64,000 nucleotides of DNA. It comes from Burkholderia sp. D-99. GTDB lineage: Bacteria > Pseudomonadota > Gammaproteobacteria > Burkholderiales > Burkholderiaceae. How positions within the stretch are numbered: position 1 is the stretch's first letter; the number at the start of each line of letters is the position of its first letter. Positions 28,511 to 38,785 of the stretch are shown piece after piece. The translations under genes and the position numbers were made by a program. The stretch lies in the NCBI RefSeq assembly GCF_011605345.1, contig NZ_JAAOXM010000001.1, positions 1,364,001 to 1,428,000 on the forward strand, written 5' to 3'. The notes beneath the pieces were generated by a model, which did not search any database, was not told the origin of the DNA, and saw only the letters and a program-made list of their open reading frames with translations.

Positions 28511-30034
28511 TTGGACACCGTGATCGTCGCCGACTGGCTCTCCGCCCGCCTCGACCGTAGCTCGCCCGAGCCGATGTACCGGCAGTTGCTGCAGTTGATG
28601 CAGCAGGCCATCCTGACCGGGGAATTGGGGCCAGGAACCAAGCTGCCGAGTTCACGCACGCTCGCGGCCGACCTGTCGATCGCGCGCAATACCGTGCTGC
28701 ACGTGTACGACCAGCTGACGGCCGAAGGCTACGTGCTGACGACCACCGGCAGCGGCACCTACGTGGCCGACACGCGGCCGGACGCCGCCGCGATCCACGT
28801 GCCGGGCGCCGCGCCGCCGCCATCGAGCGCCGATGAACCGCCGCTGCCGGACGCGCAGGGCGGCCTGTCGATGCGTGGCCGGCAACTGATCGAGCACGCG
28901 GGGGTGTCGCGACGCCAATGGGGCGCGTTCATGCCCGGCGTGCCGGACGTGTCGGAATTCCCGAGCCGCACGTGGAGCCGCCTGCAGGCGCGGCTGTGGA
29001 AGGAAGCGAACCCCGAGCTGCTGACGTATGCGCCGGGCGGCGGCTACCGGCCGTTACGGCGCGCGCTCGCCGATTACCTGCGCGTCGCGCGCTCGGTCAA
29101 ATGCTCGCCGGACCAGGTGATCATCACGACGGGCATCCACCAGTCGATCGATCTCGCGGTGCGGCTGCTGTCCGACATCGGCGATCGCGCGTGGGTCGAG
29201 GAACCGTGCTACTGGGGTGTGCGAAGCGTATTGCAGGCGACCGGCCTCACGCTGATGCCGGTGCCGGTCGACCAGGAAGGGCTCGACCCGCGTGCCAGCG
29301 ACATGCAGCATCCGCCGCGGCTCGTGCTCGTCACGCCGTCGCATCAGTACCCGCTCGGGATGGTGATGAGCCTCGCACGGCGCCGGATGTTGCTCGAATA
29401 CGCGCGCCAGCACCGCTGCTGGATCATCGAAGACGACTACGACAGCGAGTTCCGCTACGGCAGCCGCCCGCTTGCGTCGCTGCAGGGGCTCGACGACGGT
29501 GGCCGCGTGATCTACGTCGGCAGCCTCGGCAAGATGCTGTTCCCGGGGCTGCGGATGGGCTACATGGTCGTGCCCGAGCATCTGGTCGACACCTTCCGCA
29601 CCGGGTTGTCGGAGCTGTACCGCGAGGGCCAGTTGATGCAGCAGGCCGTGCTCGCCGAATTCATCATGGACGGCCACCTGACTTCGCACGTCAGACGGAT
29701 GCGCACACTGTACGGCGAGCGCCGGCAACTGATGATCGACGCGATCCGCGCGCGCTTCGGCGACGCGCTGCCCGTGATGGGTGACGAGGCAGGCCTGCAT
29801 CTGGTGCTCGGCCTGCCCGACGCCTGCGACGATCGCGCGGTCACGCAGAGCGCGTTCGATGCGGGCGTGATCGTGCGCCCGCTCACCAGCTACTACAGCA
29901 GCCTCGACACCGCGCGGCGCGGCCTGCTGCTCGGTTATGCATGCGTCGCGCACGAAGGCATCGAGCCGGCGTTCGACACGCTCGCGAATACCATCGAGCA
30001 ACACCTGCCGCGGGATCTCACGCGCGCGGCATAG
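28511..30034 (+). CDS. MocR/GabR-type regulator (GntR HTH fused to aminotransferase-like domain)
   Basis: The protein has a GntR winged helix at residues about 15-80 (PMYRQLLQLMQQAILTGEL, LPSSRTLAADLSIARNTVLHVYDQL) joined to a fold-type I aminotransferase-like domain. The PLP lysine is K341 in VGSLGKMLFPGLR, and the preceding EDDYDSEFRYG block is intact. No ATG lies near the domain start; the likely start is TTG at 28511 or GTG at 28520, giving about 507 residues. MocR regulators sense PLP-amine adducts. Divergence from a polyamine/GABA-type importer makes it the likely regulator of that importer. Confidence 0.93.
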   Translation: MDTVIVADWLSARLDRSSPEPMYRQLLQLMQQAILTGELGPGTKLPSSRTLAADLSIARNTVLHVYDQLTAEGYVLTTTGSGTYVADTRPDAAAIHVPGAAPPPSSADEPPLPDAQGGLSMRGRQLIEHAGVSRRQWGAFMPGVPDVSEFPSRTWSRLQARLWKEANPELLTYAPGGGYRPLRRALADYLRVARSVKCSPDQVIITTGIHQSIDLAVRLLSDIGDRAWVEEPCYWGVRSVLQATGLTLMPVPVDQEGLDPRASDMQHPPRLVLVTPSHQYPLGMVMSLARRRMLLEYARQHRCWIIEDDYDSEFRYGSRPLASLQGLDDGGRVIYVGSLGKMLFPGLRMGYMVVPEHLVDTFRTGLSELYREGQLMQQAVLAEFIMDGHLTSHVRRMRTLYGERRQLMIDAIRARFGDALPVMGDEAGLHLVLGLPDACDDRAVTQSAFDAGVIVRPLTSYYSSLDTARRGLLLGYACVAHEGIEPAFDTLANTIEQHLPRDLTRAA

Positions 30035-30061
30035 CAGCGGTCATGCGCCGCGCTGCCCGCG

Positions 30062-31096
30062 TTATCGCGCGCTGCCCGCCCCGCGATCGAGCGATGCCGC
30101 ACGCACGGCTTCGCCGGGCCGCGTGAACACGCGCTGCCGCAGCGCGGCGATCTGCGCGTCGCGATCCTGCGGCGACAGGCCGGCCGATTCGATCTGCGCG
30201 CGCTGCGCCGCATAGTCCGCGTAGCGGCTCTGCCACGATGCGTCGTCCTGCTGCATCTGCGCGACGCGCGCGGCCGCTTCGGGGCCGAGCGTCTGCGTCA
30301 GTTGTGCGCGCATCGCATCGGGCGTCGCCCCGCTCTTCTGCAATTGCGCGATCTGGTCGATCGCCGCACGCTGCTGGTCGATGTGCTGCTGCGCGGCGCG
30401 TTCGTCGGCCGGCATCTGCTGTTCGAGCGCCGCGAGCCGTTCGGCCTTCTGCGCATCCGTCAGCGTGGGATCCTGCGCGATCTTCAGTCGCGCCAGGTCG
30501 TAGCGCTGCCGCCACTGCTCCGCACCGAAGAACGGCTGGCTCCAGTCGCCGAGCGTGCGGTACGCGATCGACGCGCGCTGGTCGAGCGCGAGTTGCAGTG
30601 CGCCCAGGTCGGACTTGTCGACCGCGCCGGCATCGCGCAATTTCGCGAGTGCGTCGAGATACGCGCGGTACCGGTGCCACACGTCGAGCGCCTCGGCCTG
30701 CGCAACCGTGCTGTCGAGTTGCGCGGCAATCTCGCGCACGACAAATGCATCGAGCGCGGCCGCACTCAGGTCGCTCTGCGCGGTCAGGCAGTAGTCGAAG
30801 AAATCGCGCACTGCGCGCGACTTCGCGAGATGGCCGCCGGCATCGAGCGGCAACCGCGGCGCGCTGGAGCCGGCGAGTGACGGCGGCAGGCCTGCAGCGG
30901 CGGGCACGGCGGCCTGCGGCGGTGCGGCGGTCGATCCGCCGGCCACCGACGCCTCCGGCGACTCGCCGGAAGCACCCGTTGCGCGATGCCAGCCCGCACC
31001 GCTCCACATCGCCACGCCGGCAATCGCCGCCAGCCCCACGGCACCATAGACCACGGCGCGCCGCGCCAGCGGCGCGCGTCCTTCACGTGACGTCAT
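30062..31096 (-). CDS. limA: lipase-specific foldase (Lif / lipase chaperone)
   Basis: The 344-residue protein is an inner-membrane-anchored steric chaperone. A hydrophobic anchor spans about residues 13-32, an Ala/Pro-rich flexible linker runs to about 80, and the helical lipase-embracing domain follows. The Lif signature is visible in RAVRDFFDYCLTAQSDLS. Length equals that of the B. cepacia Lim proteins. The start lies three bases after the lipase stop, the standard lip-lim operon order. It folds the secreted lipase in the periplasm before export by the type II system. Confidence 0.96.
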   Translation of the reverse strand: MTSREGRAPLARRAVVYGAVGLAAIAGVAMWSGAGWHRATGASGESPEASVAGGSTAAPPQAAVPAAAGLPPSLAGSSAPRLPLDAGGHLAKSRAVRDFFDYCLTAQSDLSAAALDAFVVREIAAQLDSTVAQAEALDVWHRYRAYLDALAKLRDAGAVDKSDLGALQLALDQRASIAYRTLGDWSQPFFGAEQWRQRYDLARLKIAQDPTLTDAQKAERLAALEQQMPADERAAQQHIDQQRAAIDQIAQLQKSGATPDAMRAQLTQTLGPEAAARVAQMQQDDASWQSRYADYAAQRAQIESAGLSPQDRDAQIAALRQRVFTRPGEAVRAASLDRGAGSAR

Positions 31097-31099
31097 CGA

Positions 31100-32379
<1,280 letters not shown>

Positions 32380-32422
32380 CGCGTTCATGCGTGCGCATGC
32401 TGCAACGCACACGCGCGACGCG

Positions 32423-34555
32423 TTACAGCTTCGCACTCACGCGCACCCATGCGGTCCGGCCCGGCTCCATCACCGGCGAGTTCGCCGGATAGCCGAAGCC
32501 CGCGTTGCCGGCGAGGTTCAGGTGCTCGGTGTAGGCCTTGTTCAGCACGTTGTCCACGCCGACCGAGATCTGCACCGTCTTGCTGACGTTGTATTGCGTA
32601 TGCAGCGAAAGCACGCCGAATCCGGCGCTCGGGCCGAAGTCCTTGCCGACCACGTTGCCCTCATTCAGTGCATAGCGATGCTGCGGCGCAACGATGCGCC
32701 ACAGGCCCCCCGCCGACCATGCGCCACGCGTGTATTCGAGCCCGATGCGGGCCTCGAGCGGCGGCATCTGCGGCAGCGGATCGCCGCTTGCCACGTTGCG
32801 CCCCCACGCATACGCGAGCGACGTCTCGACGCGCAACGGCGCAACCGGCCGCCACGACACGCCTGCTTCGCCCCCCATGATCTGCGCATTGACGTTGGTC
32901 GCCTGCGTGGTCGGGCCCATCATGCCGGCCGAATAGTTGAACAGGATGAAGTCCTGCACGTAGCCCGCGTAGGCCGACACCCATGCATCGAGCCGGTCGC
33001 CCTTGTATTGCGCGCCGATGTCGAGCTGCGTGGTCTTCTCCGGCTGCACCGCGGAGAACGCGTTGACCGAACCGGCCGGCCCGCGCTTCGCGGAGAACAG
33101 CTCCCAGTAGTCGGGATAACGCTCCGTATGGCCGATCCCGGCGTACCACGTGACAGGCAGCGATGCGAGATCGCGCTCGTAGCGGACGAAGCCGCTCGGC
33201 AGCACGCGCGTGCGATCGTCGTCGAAGGTCGGATTCGGCTTGCTCTTCATCATGCCGCTCGTCGTCGCACGCTTGTCGCGTGCACTCGCATAGTCGACGC
33301 GCGCGCCGCCGATCACGCGCGACACATCGCTCGCGTACCACGTCAGTTCGCCGAACAGGCCCGCGTTCCACATCGTCGCCTGCGCATCCCACGGCATGTC
33401 GCCGTAGTTCTGCCGGCCCATCGCCGAGCGCGAGTCGAGCCGGTTCGATTGCGCGTCCACGCCCGTCACGAGCTTGAAGTCGTCGGCGAAACGGAACGTC
33501 GCGGCTGCACGCGCGCCGAACGTGCGACGCCGCACTTCCGACGCCATCCGCATCGGCATGCTGCTGGTCGGGTCCGGTTGCCGCAACGTGTAGTTGTCCA
33601 TCACGTGATCGGCTTCGTTGTAGTACACGCGCGCCTCGATCCGGTCGAGCACGTCGCCGAGATGCTTCTTGTCGAACGACAGGGCGAACGTCTCGCGGCG
33701 GAAATGCGCGCCGTCCATCCCGCGCCCCGCGTAGCGCGCATAACCGTCGCCGGTGCCGGCGGTCAGCTCGACGCGCGTGTGGTCGTCCGGCGTCCAGCCG
33801 AGCGCCGCATCGGCGTTCCATTTGTCCCACTGCGACGGCACCGTGTTGCCGTTGCCGTCCTTGTAGTCCTGCGAATGCGCGTGGTTCGCGGTCACGCGGC
33901 CATAGACGTCCGGCGTGCCGGCCGTCACGTCGATGTTCTGGTCGTTGCGGCCGAACGATCCGCCGACGAGGCTGCCTTCGAAGCGCATGCCGGGCTTGTC
34001 GAATCGCGGTGTCACACGCTCGAACAGCACGGTGCCGGCCGACGCGCCAGGGCCGTACAGCACGGTCTGCGGCCCCTTCACGACGGTGACCTTGTCATAG
34101 CTTTCCGGCGCGATATACGACGTCGGCGCATCCATCCGGCCCGGGCATGCGCCGAGCGTCGACATCCCGTTCGCCAGGATGTTCAGTCGCGAGCCGAACA
34201 TCCCGCGCAGCACGGCGTCGCCGTTGGTGCCGCCGCTGCGGATCGACGTGAAGCCGGGGATCGTCTTCAGGTAATCCGCGCCGTCGCTCGCGGGCAGCGG
34301 CTGGCGCGGGGCCTTCGGATCCGTGACGACGACGAGCGGCGTCGTCAGCGGCGATGCAACGACTTCGATGGCCGGCAGCAGCGCGGCCGTATCGTCGGTC
34401 GGCGCGCTCGTTGCGCGCGCCGTTTCGGCTGCCGCGGCGCTCGCGGCCAGTGCGCCGGCTGCGAGCGCGGGAACGGTGAGTTTCAGCACGCGCGGCATGC
34501 GCCGCGCACTGGCATTGCGTGACGCCCGCGGCGCACGCAACTGGAAAATGGTCAT
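32423..34555 (-). CDS. TonB-dependent copper receptor (OprC-like)
   Basis: From the ATG at 34555 the precursor is 710 residues. After a signal region (ending near AAAAET) comes a plug domain with LRGMFGSRLNILANGMSTLGACPGRMD at about 120-145; the cysteine and methionine-rich loop there is the hallmark of the OprC/NosA copper receptors. A 22-strand barrel follows, ending with the C-terminal aromatic-flanked strand TAWVRVSAKL. Extracellular loops are rich in Met (for example SSMPMRMASE and MMGPT), which fits copper binding. A DUF2946 gene lies immediately upstream in the same direction. Confidence 0.92.
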   Translation of the reverse strand: MTIFQLRAPRASRNASARRMPRVLKLTVPALAAGALAASAAAAETARATSAPTDDTAALLPAIEVVASPLTTPLVVVTDPKAPRQPLPASDGADYLKTIPGFTSIRSGGTNGDAVLRGMFGSRLNILANGMSTLGACPGRMDAPTSYIAPESYDKVTVVKGPQTVLYGPGASAGTVLFERVTPRFDKPGMRFEGSLVGGSFGRNDQNIDVTAGTPDVYGRVTANHAHSQDYKDGNGNTVPSQWDKWNADAALGWTPDDHTRVELTAGTGDGYARYAGRGMDGAHFRRETFALSFDKKHLGDVLDRIEARVYYNEADHVMDNYTLRQPDPTSSMPMRMASEVRRRTFGARAAATFRFADDFKLVTGVDAQSNRLDSRSAMGRQNYGDMPWDAQATMWNAGLFGELTWYASDVSRVIGGARVDYASARDKRATTSGMMKSKPNPTFDDDRTRVLPSGFVRYERDLASLPVTWYAGIGHTERYPDYWELFSAKRGPAGSVNAFSAVQPEKTTQLDIGAQYKGDRLDAWVSAYAGYVQDFILFNYSAGMMGPTTQATNVNAQIMGGEAGVSWRPVAPLRVETSLAYAWGRNVASGDPLPQMPPLEARIGLEYTRGAWSAGGLWRIVAPQHRYALNEGNVVGKDFGPSAGFGVLSLHTQYNVSKTVQISVGVDNVLNKAYTEHLNLAGNAGFGYPANSPVMEPGRTAWVRVSAKL

Positions 34556-34638
34556 GATCGAAAGCCCGAGTGACGCCCTCCGCACGGCCTCGACGGGCCG
34601 CACGGATATCGGCGGTAAAAGAGAACGGAAACAGCGCG

Positions 34639-35007
34639 TCAGGCGCGCTCGGGCGGGGCGCGCGGGTACGCGCGCGGATAGCGATCGGTGCGCGCCGCGA
34701 CGGCACGCGGCGCGACGGCGGAAACGGAAACGACGGGAACGGGAGCAAGTGCCGCGGCGGCAGGCCCGCCGATCGCGGGGCTGTGCGCGAAGAAGCCGCA
34801 GTAGCCGCACGCATCGAGATGCAGCGCATGATCGTGCATGCGGCCGGCATCGGCTGACCGATGCGCGCCATGCTCTGCACTGCAGACGATCGCGTCGGGC
34901 GTGGCCGCCTGCACGACGCGCCACTGCGACACCAGCGGCGCCGCGATCGCGAACCAGATCGCGAGCACGCCAAGCCAGGCGGTCAGGTGACGATGTCGGT
35001 GCAACAT
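34639..35007 (-). CDS. DUF2946 family protein, copper-associated
   Basis: The 122-residue protein starts MLHRHRHLTAWLG, has one N-terminal membrane segment (about 9-30), then a His/Cys region with CSAEHG, HDHALHLDACGYCGFFAHSP and a Pro/Ala-rich tail. The DACGYCGFFAHSP core is the DUF2946 signature. It lies 83 bp upstream of the copper receptor on the same strand, and such pairing is common. A role in periplasmic copper handling is inferred. Confidence 0.85.
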   Translation of the reverse strand: MLHRHRHLTAWLGVLAIWFAIAAPLVSQWRVVQAATPDAIVCSAEHGAHRSADAGRMHDHALHLDACGYCGFFAHSPAIGGPAAAALAPVPVVSVSAVAPRAVAARTDRYPRAYPRAPPERA

Positions 35008-35097
35008 GCGCGGCAGCGAGTAAGCGGAATGTAAAAACAGCCGAGATGTTACAGAATGTTCAACGCGCTGACCAGCGCGGATGTCGGTAAACGGACC

Positions 35098-35133
35098 GGG
35101 GGCGCATGGTTGTCAACACAACCATGCGCCCCC
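35098..35133. terminator. 16-bp perfect inverted repeat, probable terminator of cytochrome b561 gene
   Basis: GGGGGCGCATGGTTGT (35098-35113) and its exact complement (35118-35133) flank a CAAC loop. It begins 29 bases after the b561 stop on the minus strand. There is no T-run on either side, so the stem itself or Rho would have to stop transcription. Confidence 0.55.
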
Positions 35134-35162
35134 GCCTGCTGCATGCTTCCGGAACGTGCCGT

Positions 35163-35699
35163 TCAGGGCGCCATGCGCCGCAATGCGTCGTCGCGCCGGA
35201 TGAAATGATGGTAGAGCGCCGCCAGCGCGTGCAATCCGATCACGAAGTAGAACGCGTTGCCGATCAGCTCGTGCGCTTCCTTGATCGTCGGCCGCAGCGC
35301 CTTGTCGGGGCCGAACAGCGTGAACGACACGCCGAGCCAGTCGAGCGACACCGGCTTGCCGCCCATATTGATCATCATGATGCCGAGCAGCGGCTGCGCG
35401 ATGATGAACACGTAGAGCGCGAGATGCGCGAGCTTCGAGAGCCAGCGCAGCAGCGCCGCTTGCGCAATGGCCTCCGGCACGCGGCTGACGACTCGCCACA
35501 GCACGCGCAGCACCGACAGCACGAGCACGAGCGTGCCCGCGGTGAGATGCACGTTCATCCAGAACACCCGGCTGTCGCTGCCTTTCGGCCCGCGGATCTC
35601 GATGGCCAGGTAGGCCAGCGCCACCAGCACGAACACGGCCCAGTGGAAGAAGATCGCGGGCGAGCTGTAGCGCGTCTGTTTCGCGAGGATGTTTCTCAT
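35163..35699 (-). CDS. cytochrome b561
   Basis: The ATG at 35699 gives 178 residues with four transmembrane helices. The N-terminus RYSSPAIFFHWAVFVLVALAYL carries the first heme histidine; further axial histidines lie in NVHLTAGTLVLVLSVLR, KLAHLALYVFI and GLHALAALYHHFIRRD. This is the bacterial CybB-type di-heme quinol oxidase/superoxide oxidase family of the inner membrane. The longer frame extending to 36614 is antisense to other genes. Single-gene unit followed by a strong hairpin. Confidence 0.93.
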   Translation of the reverse strand: MRNILAKQTRYSSPAIFFHWAVFVLVALAYLAIEIRGPKGSDSRVFWMNVHLTAGTLVLVLSVLRVLWRVVSRVPEAIAQAALLRWLSKLAHLALYVFIIAQPLLGIMMINMGGKPVSLDWLGVSFTLFGPDKALRPTIKEAHELIGNAFYFVIGLHALAALYHHFIRRDDALRRMAP

Positions 35700-35933
35700 G
35701 CTTCGTCTCGAGTTGCGTGTTGTATGCGGGGAGGGGCGAATGCCGAACCGGCCGGCGCCCGGCAGAGGGTTGTCACGATTGTAGCTGCACGGGCAGCCGG
35801 TTTTGCGCGTCGCGGTCAAATATCTGACGAATCGGCAACGCGCGCCGCGCGAGCTGTCATATGGAAAATCCGCATCGCGCACGGAAACGGCTGTGGCACG
35901 ATGAAGCTTTGGTGACGACGTTGCGCGCGCATC

Positions 35934-36572
35934 ATGAGCAAGGCGTTCTTCGTTGCGGCCTATCGGCTGACCGCCGCGTTGCTCGCGGTGTCGACGACGT
36001 TGCACAGCATCGCCGGCTACTGGGGCATGCCCGCGGTCCAGCTCGGCAACTTTCTCAGCTACTTCACGCAACTGAGCAGCCTCTATGCGGCGGTCATGCT
36101 GGCCGCCGGGCTCTGGCGCATCGCGCGCCCCGGCTCGGCCCGCTACGAATCGATGCGCGGCGCCGCGGTGCTGTACGTCCTGATCACCGCGATCGTCTAC
36201 GAACTCCTGCTCGCGCGGCTCGATGCGCTGCGCCACGTCACGCCGGCATTCAACAACTGGGTGCTGCACCGGATTGTGCCGCTCGTCATGCTGTGCGACT
36301 GGCTGTACGTGGAGCCGCGCTTGCCGATCCCGCGGCGCAGCGCGTTCGCATGGCTCGGCTTTCCGGTCGTCTATCTCGGCTATACGCTCGTGCGCGGCGC
36401 GCTGGAGAACTGGTATCCCTACCCGTTCGTCGATCCGCGGCCGCACGGCTACCTGCCGGTCGCAGTCCAGTGTTCGCTGATCGCGATCGGCGCGGTGGCG
36501 CTCGCACTGGGCATTCGCTGGCTCGGCAATCACGCGCGACGGGCCGGCGCGGTAACGCTCTGGAAAGGATGA
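35934..36572 (+). CDS. Pr6Pr-family membrane protein
   Basis: The 212-residue protein has about six hydrophobic segments starting AFFVAAYRLTAALLAVSTTLH. The pattern GNFLSYFTQLSSLYAAVML, LLARLDALRHVTPAFNNWVLHRIVPLVMLCDWLY and LGYTLVRGALENWYPYPFVDP fits the Pr6Pr (FAR-17a/AIG1-like) group. In eukaryotic relatives this fold hydrolyses fatty-acid esters; function in bacteria is not established. Stand-alone gene on the plus strand. Confidence 0.82.
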   Translation: MSKAFFVAAYRLTAALLAVSTTLHSIAGYWGMPAVQLGNFLSYFTQLSSLYAAVMLAAGLWRIARPGSARYESMRGAAVLYVLITAIVYELLLARLDALRHVTPAFNNWVLHRIVPLVMLCDWLYVEPRLPIPRRSAFAWLGFPVVYLGYTLVRGALENWYPYPFVDPRPHGYLPVAVQCSLIAIGAVALALGIRWLGNHARRAGAVTLWKG

Positions 36573-36631
36573 AGGCGGGAAAAGGCCGGCGCGTGTGCGC
36601 CGGGCGGCGCACACGGGGATGAGGCGGATCG

Positions 36632-37363
36632 TCAGCCGCCGTTGCGCGGCAGGAAGTTCATCGGATCGACGACCTTGCCGTTCTGGCGGACTTCGAACTC
36701 GAACGTCGAACGGCCGTTTGCGTCGGTGCCCATTTCGGCGACCGGCTGGCCCTGGCGCACCGCGTCACCTTCGTTGACCAGCAGTTTGCCGTTGTGTCCG
36801 TAGGCCGTGATGAGCCCGTTCTCATGCTTCAGGATCACGAGCGGGCCGTAGGCCTTGACGCCGGACCCGGCGTAAACCACGCGCCCGGCCGCCGCGGCCC
36901 GCACCGAATGGTCGGGCCCGGAGGCCGCGATCACGACACCGCGCGTCTTGCCGGCCGCGAACGGCGCCGCCACGACACCGGTGGCAGGCCACGCGAGCGA
37001 GCCCGGCTGCGCGGCCGCGGACGGCTGCCCGAGCGACGTCGCAGCGGGCGGCGGCGCGACGCGCAGCACCTGGCCGGGATACACGGCATCGGTCGGCGCC
37101 ATGTGGTTCCAGCTGGCCACGTCCTGGACGCGCTGCCCATAGGCGTTCGCGACGCCCGCGAGCGTATCGCCGGGATTCACGCGGTAATAGCCGGCGATCA
37201 CGCCCGGCGTCGCGGCCGACGTGGGCGCCGACTGGCGCGCCGGCTGCCAGCTGTCGGTCCACGGCGTCATCGTGCAGCCCGTCAGCGCGATGGCCGCGGC
37301 AACGAGCGCCGCCTGCGGCAGCCAGCGCGTCAGCGCATCGTGGATGGGAATAGTTTCTCTCAA
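36632..37363 (-). CDS. NlpD-like lipoprotein with LysM and degenerate LytM/M23 domain
   Basis: I start at a TTG at 37363 because GGGAGGA lies five bases upstream and the product then begins with a proper lipoprotein signal, lipobox ALTGC with Cys30. A LysM domain (YYRVNPGDTLAGVANAYG, VYPGQVLRV) spans about 57-103. The C-terminal LytM domain (about 125-243) has SVRAAAAGRVVYAGSG and ILKHENGLITAYGHNGKLLVNEGD, but the usual zinc-binding HxxxD and final HxH are not intact, as in NlpD/EnvC activators. It should stimulate amidases during cell separation rather than cut peptidoglycan itself. Confidence 0.88.
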   Translation of the reverse strand: MRETIPIHDALTRWLPQAALVAAAIALTGCTMTPWTDSWQPARQSAPTSAATPGVIAGYYRVNPGDTLAGVANAYGQRVQDVASWNHMAPTDAVYPGQVLRVAPPPAATSLGQPSAAAQPGSLAWPATGVVAAPFAAGKTRGVVIAASGPDHSVRAAAAGRVVYAGSGVKAYGPLVILKHENGLITAYGHNGKLLVNEGDAVRQGQPVAEMGTDANGRSTFEFEVRQNGKVVDPMNFLPRNGG

Positions 37364-37782
37364 GGGTCCTCCCGGATTTGCGTCGTTGCGCCGCCCACCG
37401 CCCCCCGGTGCGCGACGCACGATGTCCGGCCGGACGGCCGGACCAACCAGTATCCGACCGCTCTCGCGGCCGTCAGTTTCCACAGCGGAACGTCGGTGCG
37501 AACGGGCTCACCGGCCCCTTTTTCGCGTCGTTCCGACCGGCAAAGATACCATTTGTGGCGGTCAAGGCCGCGACAGATGCCTGATCCTGCAACATTCTTG
37601 CGGTGCCGCACCGGCGTGCCGATGGCCTGCAGGCCGCGCCGCGCGGGCCGTCGGGCGGGCCTGCCGCGGATCTTCCGCACGCGTCGCCGCCCTCGCCTGC
37701 CGTATCGATCCCGTCACATTCTCCCCGTCGATCGCCACCTATACTCGGTGATGCACTGCGCGATCCAACGACAACGAGGAGC

Positions 37783-38109
37783 ATGACAATGAACAACGCG
37801 ACGTTTCTTTCCGTGCAGCTCAACGCCGACGATTTCTCCGGTTCCAGCGGCCTGGTCGAATTGCTCAACCGGCACCTGCTGTTCGCGACCGACGTCGCCG
37901 AGGCGGCCGATGCACTCGTCCAGCTGGCGAGCGTCGCGCACATGACCGGTGCCACGCGCCATAGCGTCGAGCTGCCGGTCCTCGCGATCGAGCGGCTGCG
38001 CGACGCGCTCGACACGCTGAGCGGCTACGACGAAACGTGGCTGCAGGTGCTGGAACCGGCCGAAGCGCTGTTCCGGGATATCGGACGCGGCAGGCGCCCG
38101 CTGCACTGA
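37783..38109 (+). CDS. conserved small protein of unknown function
   Basis: The 108-residue acidic, helical protein begins MTMNNATFLSVQLNADDFSG and contains ELLNRHLLFATDVAEAADALVQLASVAHMTG. I do not recognise a family. It has a GAGGA site five bases before the ATG and a TATACT -10-like box at 37740-37745. No signal peptide or membrane segment. A strong bidirectional terminator follows. The 419 bp upstream, back to the NlpD-like gene, hold no other gene. Confidence 0.7.
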   Translation: MTMNNATFLSVQLNADDFSGSSGLVELLNRHLLFATDVAEAADALVQLASVAHMTGATRHSVELPVLAIERLRDALDTLSGYDETWLQVLEPAEALFRDIGRGRRPLH

Positions 38110-38144
38110 ACCGGCGGCTGGCGCGATACGCGCGCCGCCAATGA

Positions 38145-38185
38145 AAACAGCCCGTCGTTCCGGATAACGGAACGACGGGCTGTTT
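38145..38185. terminator. bidirectional rho-independent terminator
   Basis: AAACAGCCCGTCGTTCCG and its exact complement (18-bp arms) flank a GATAA loop. The outer A/T pairs give short U-tracts both ways. It separates the convergent genes at 37783-38109 and 38240-38584. Confidence 0.85.
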
Positions 38186-38239
38186 GACCTTCAGGGGCCG
38201 GATCAGGCCGCCAAGGCGGCCGCACCGACCGAACCACCA

Positions 38240-38584
38240 TTAACGACCCTTGTAGATCGGAGCGTCGTCAGCGATGCGCTTGACTTGCCAGCCGGTCTTG
38301 GCCTTGGCCGGTGCGCCGGATTCCTGCGCGGCAGCCGGTTGTGCGCCATAGCCGGTCGTGTCGGCAGCGGCGACGTTCTGTTGCGGGTTCAGACGGGCTT
38401 CAGCGGCCTGAATGCTTTCCGGGTACGTCGTACGGTCGCTGCCCAGCTTGTAGCCGGCCTGTTGGACGGCGACCAGGTCGGCCTTCACCTGTGCACGGGT
38501 GACAGGCGCATTCTGTTGGGCGAACGAGACGGCGGGAACGGCGAGAACGGCAGCTGCGGCGAACGTTGCGATCAGCGATTTCAT
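38240..38584 (-). CDS. DUF4148 periplasmic protein
   Basis: The ATG at 38584, preceded by GGAGG, gives 114 residues with a Sec signal peptide (MKSLIATFAAAAVLAVPAVSFA). The mature part carries the DUF4148 pattern: TRAQVKADLVAVQQAGYKLGSDRTTYPESIQAAEARL. Such small proteins are abundant in Burkholderia and have no known function. Its own promoter may be a TAAACT -10 on the minus strand near 38640-38645. Confidence 0.9.
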   Translation of the reverse strand: MKSLIATFAAAAVLAVPAVSFAQQNAPVTRAQVKADLVAVQQAGYKLGSDRTTYPESIQAAEARLNPQQNVAAADTTGYGAQPAAAQESGAPAKAKTGWQVKRIADDAPIYKGR

Positions 38585-38785
38585 GATTACCTCCGGGATT
38601 TTTTTTGCTCCGCCGCACACACCATGTCTGCAGCGATGGAACAGAGTTTAGTCCCGGGAACACCTAGGGAAAACCATGAAAGAGCGAAAACACTGTTTCC
38701 CCGGAGCCAACAATGCCGGCATCCGGGAGAGAGAAACCCTATTCATAGAATAGATTTTCGCAACAATGCTGTCCCCGCCAGCCGG

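Noticed and set aside
36632..37363. Active M23 peptidoglycan endopeptidase
   Set aside because: The zinc-binding histidine motifs are not intact, so an NlpD-like activator is the better reading.
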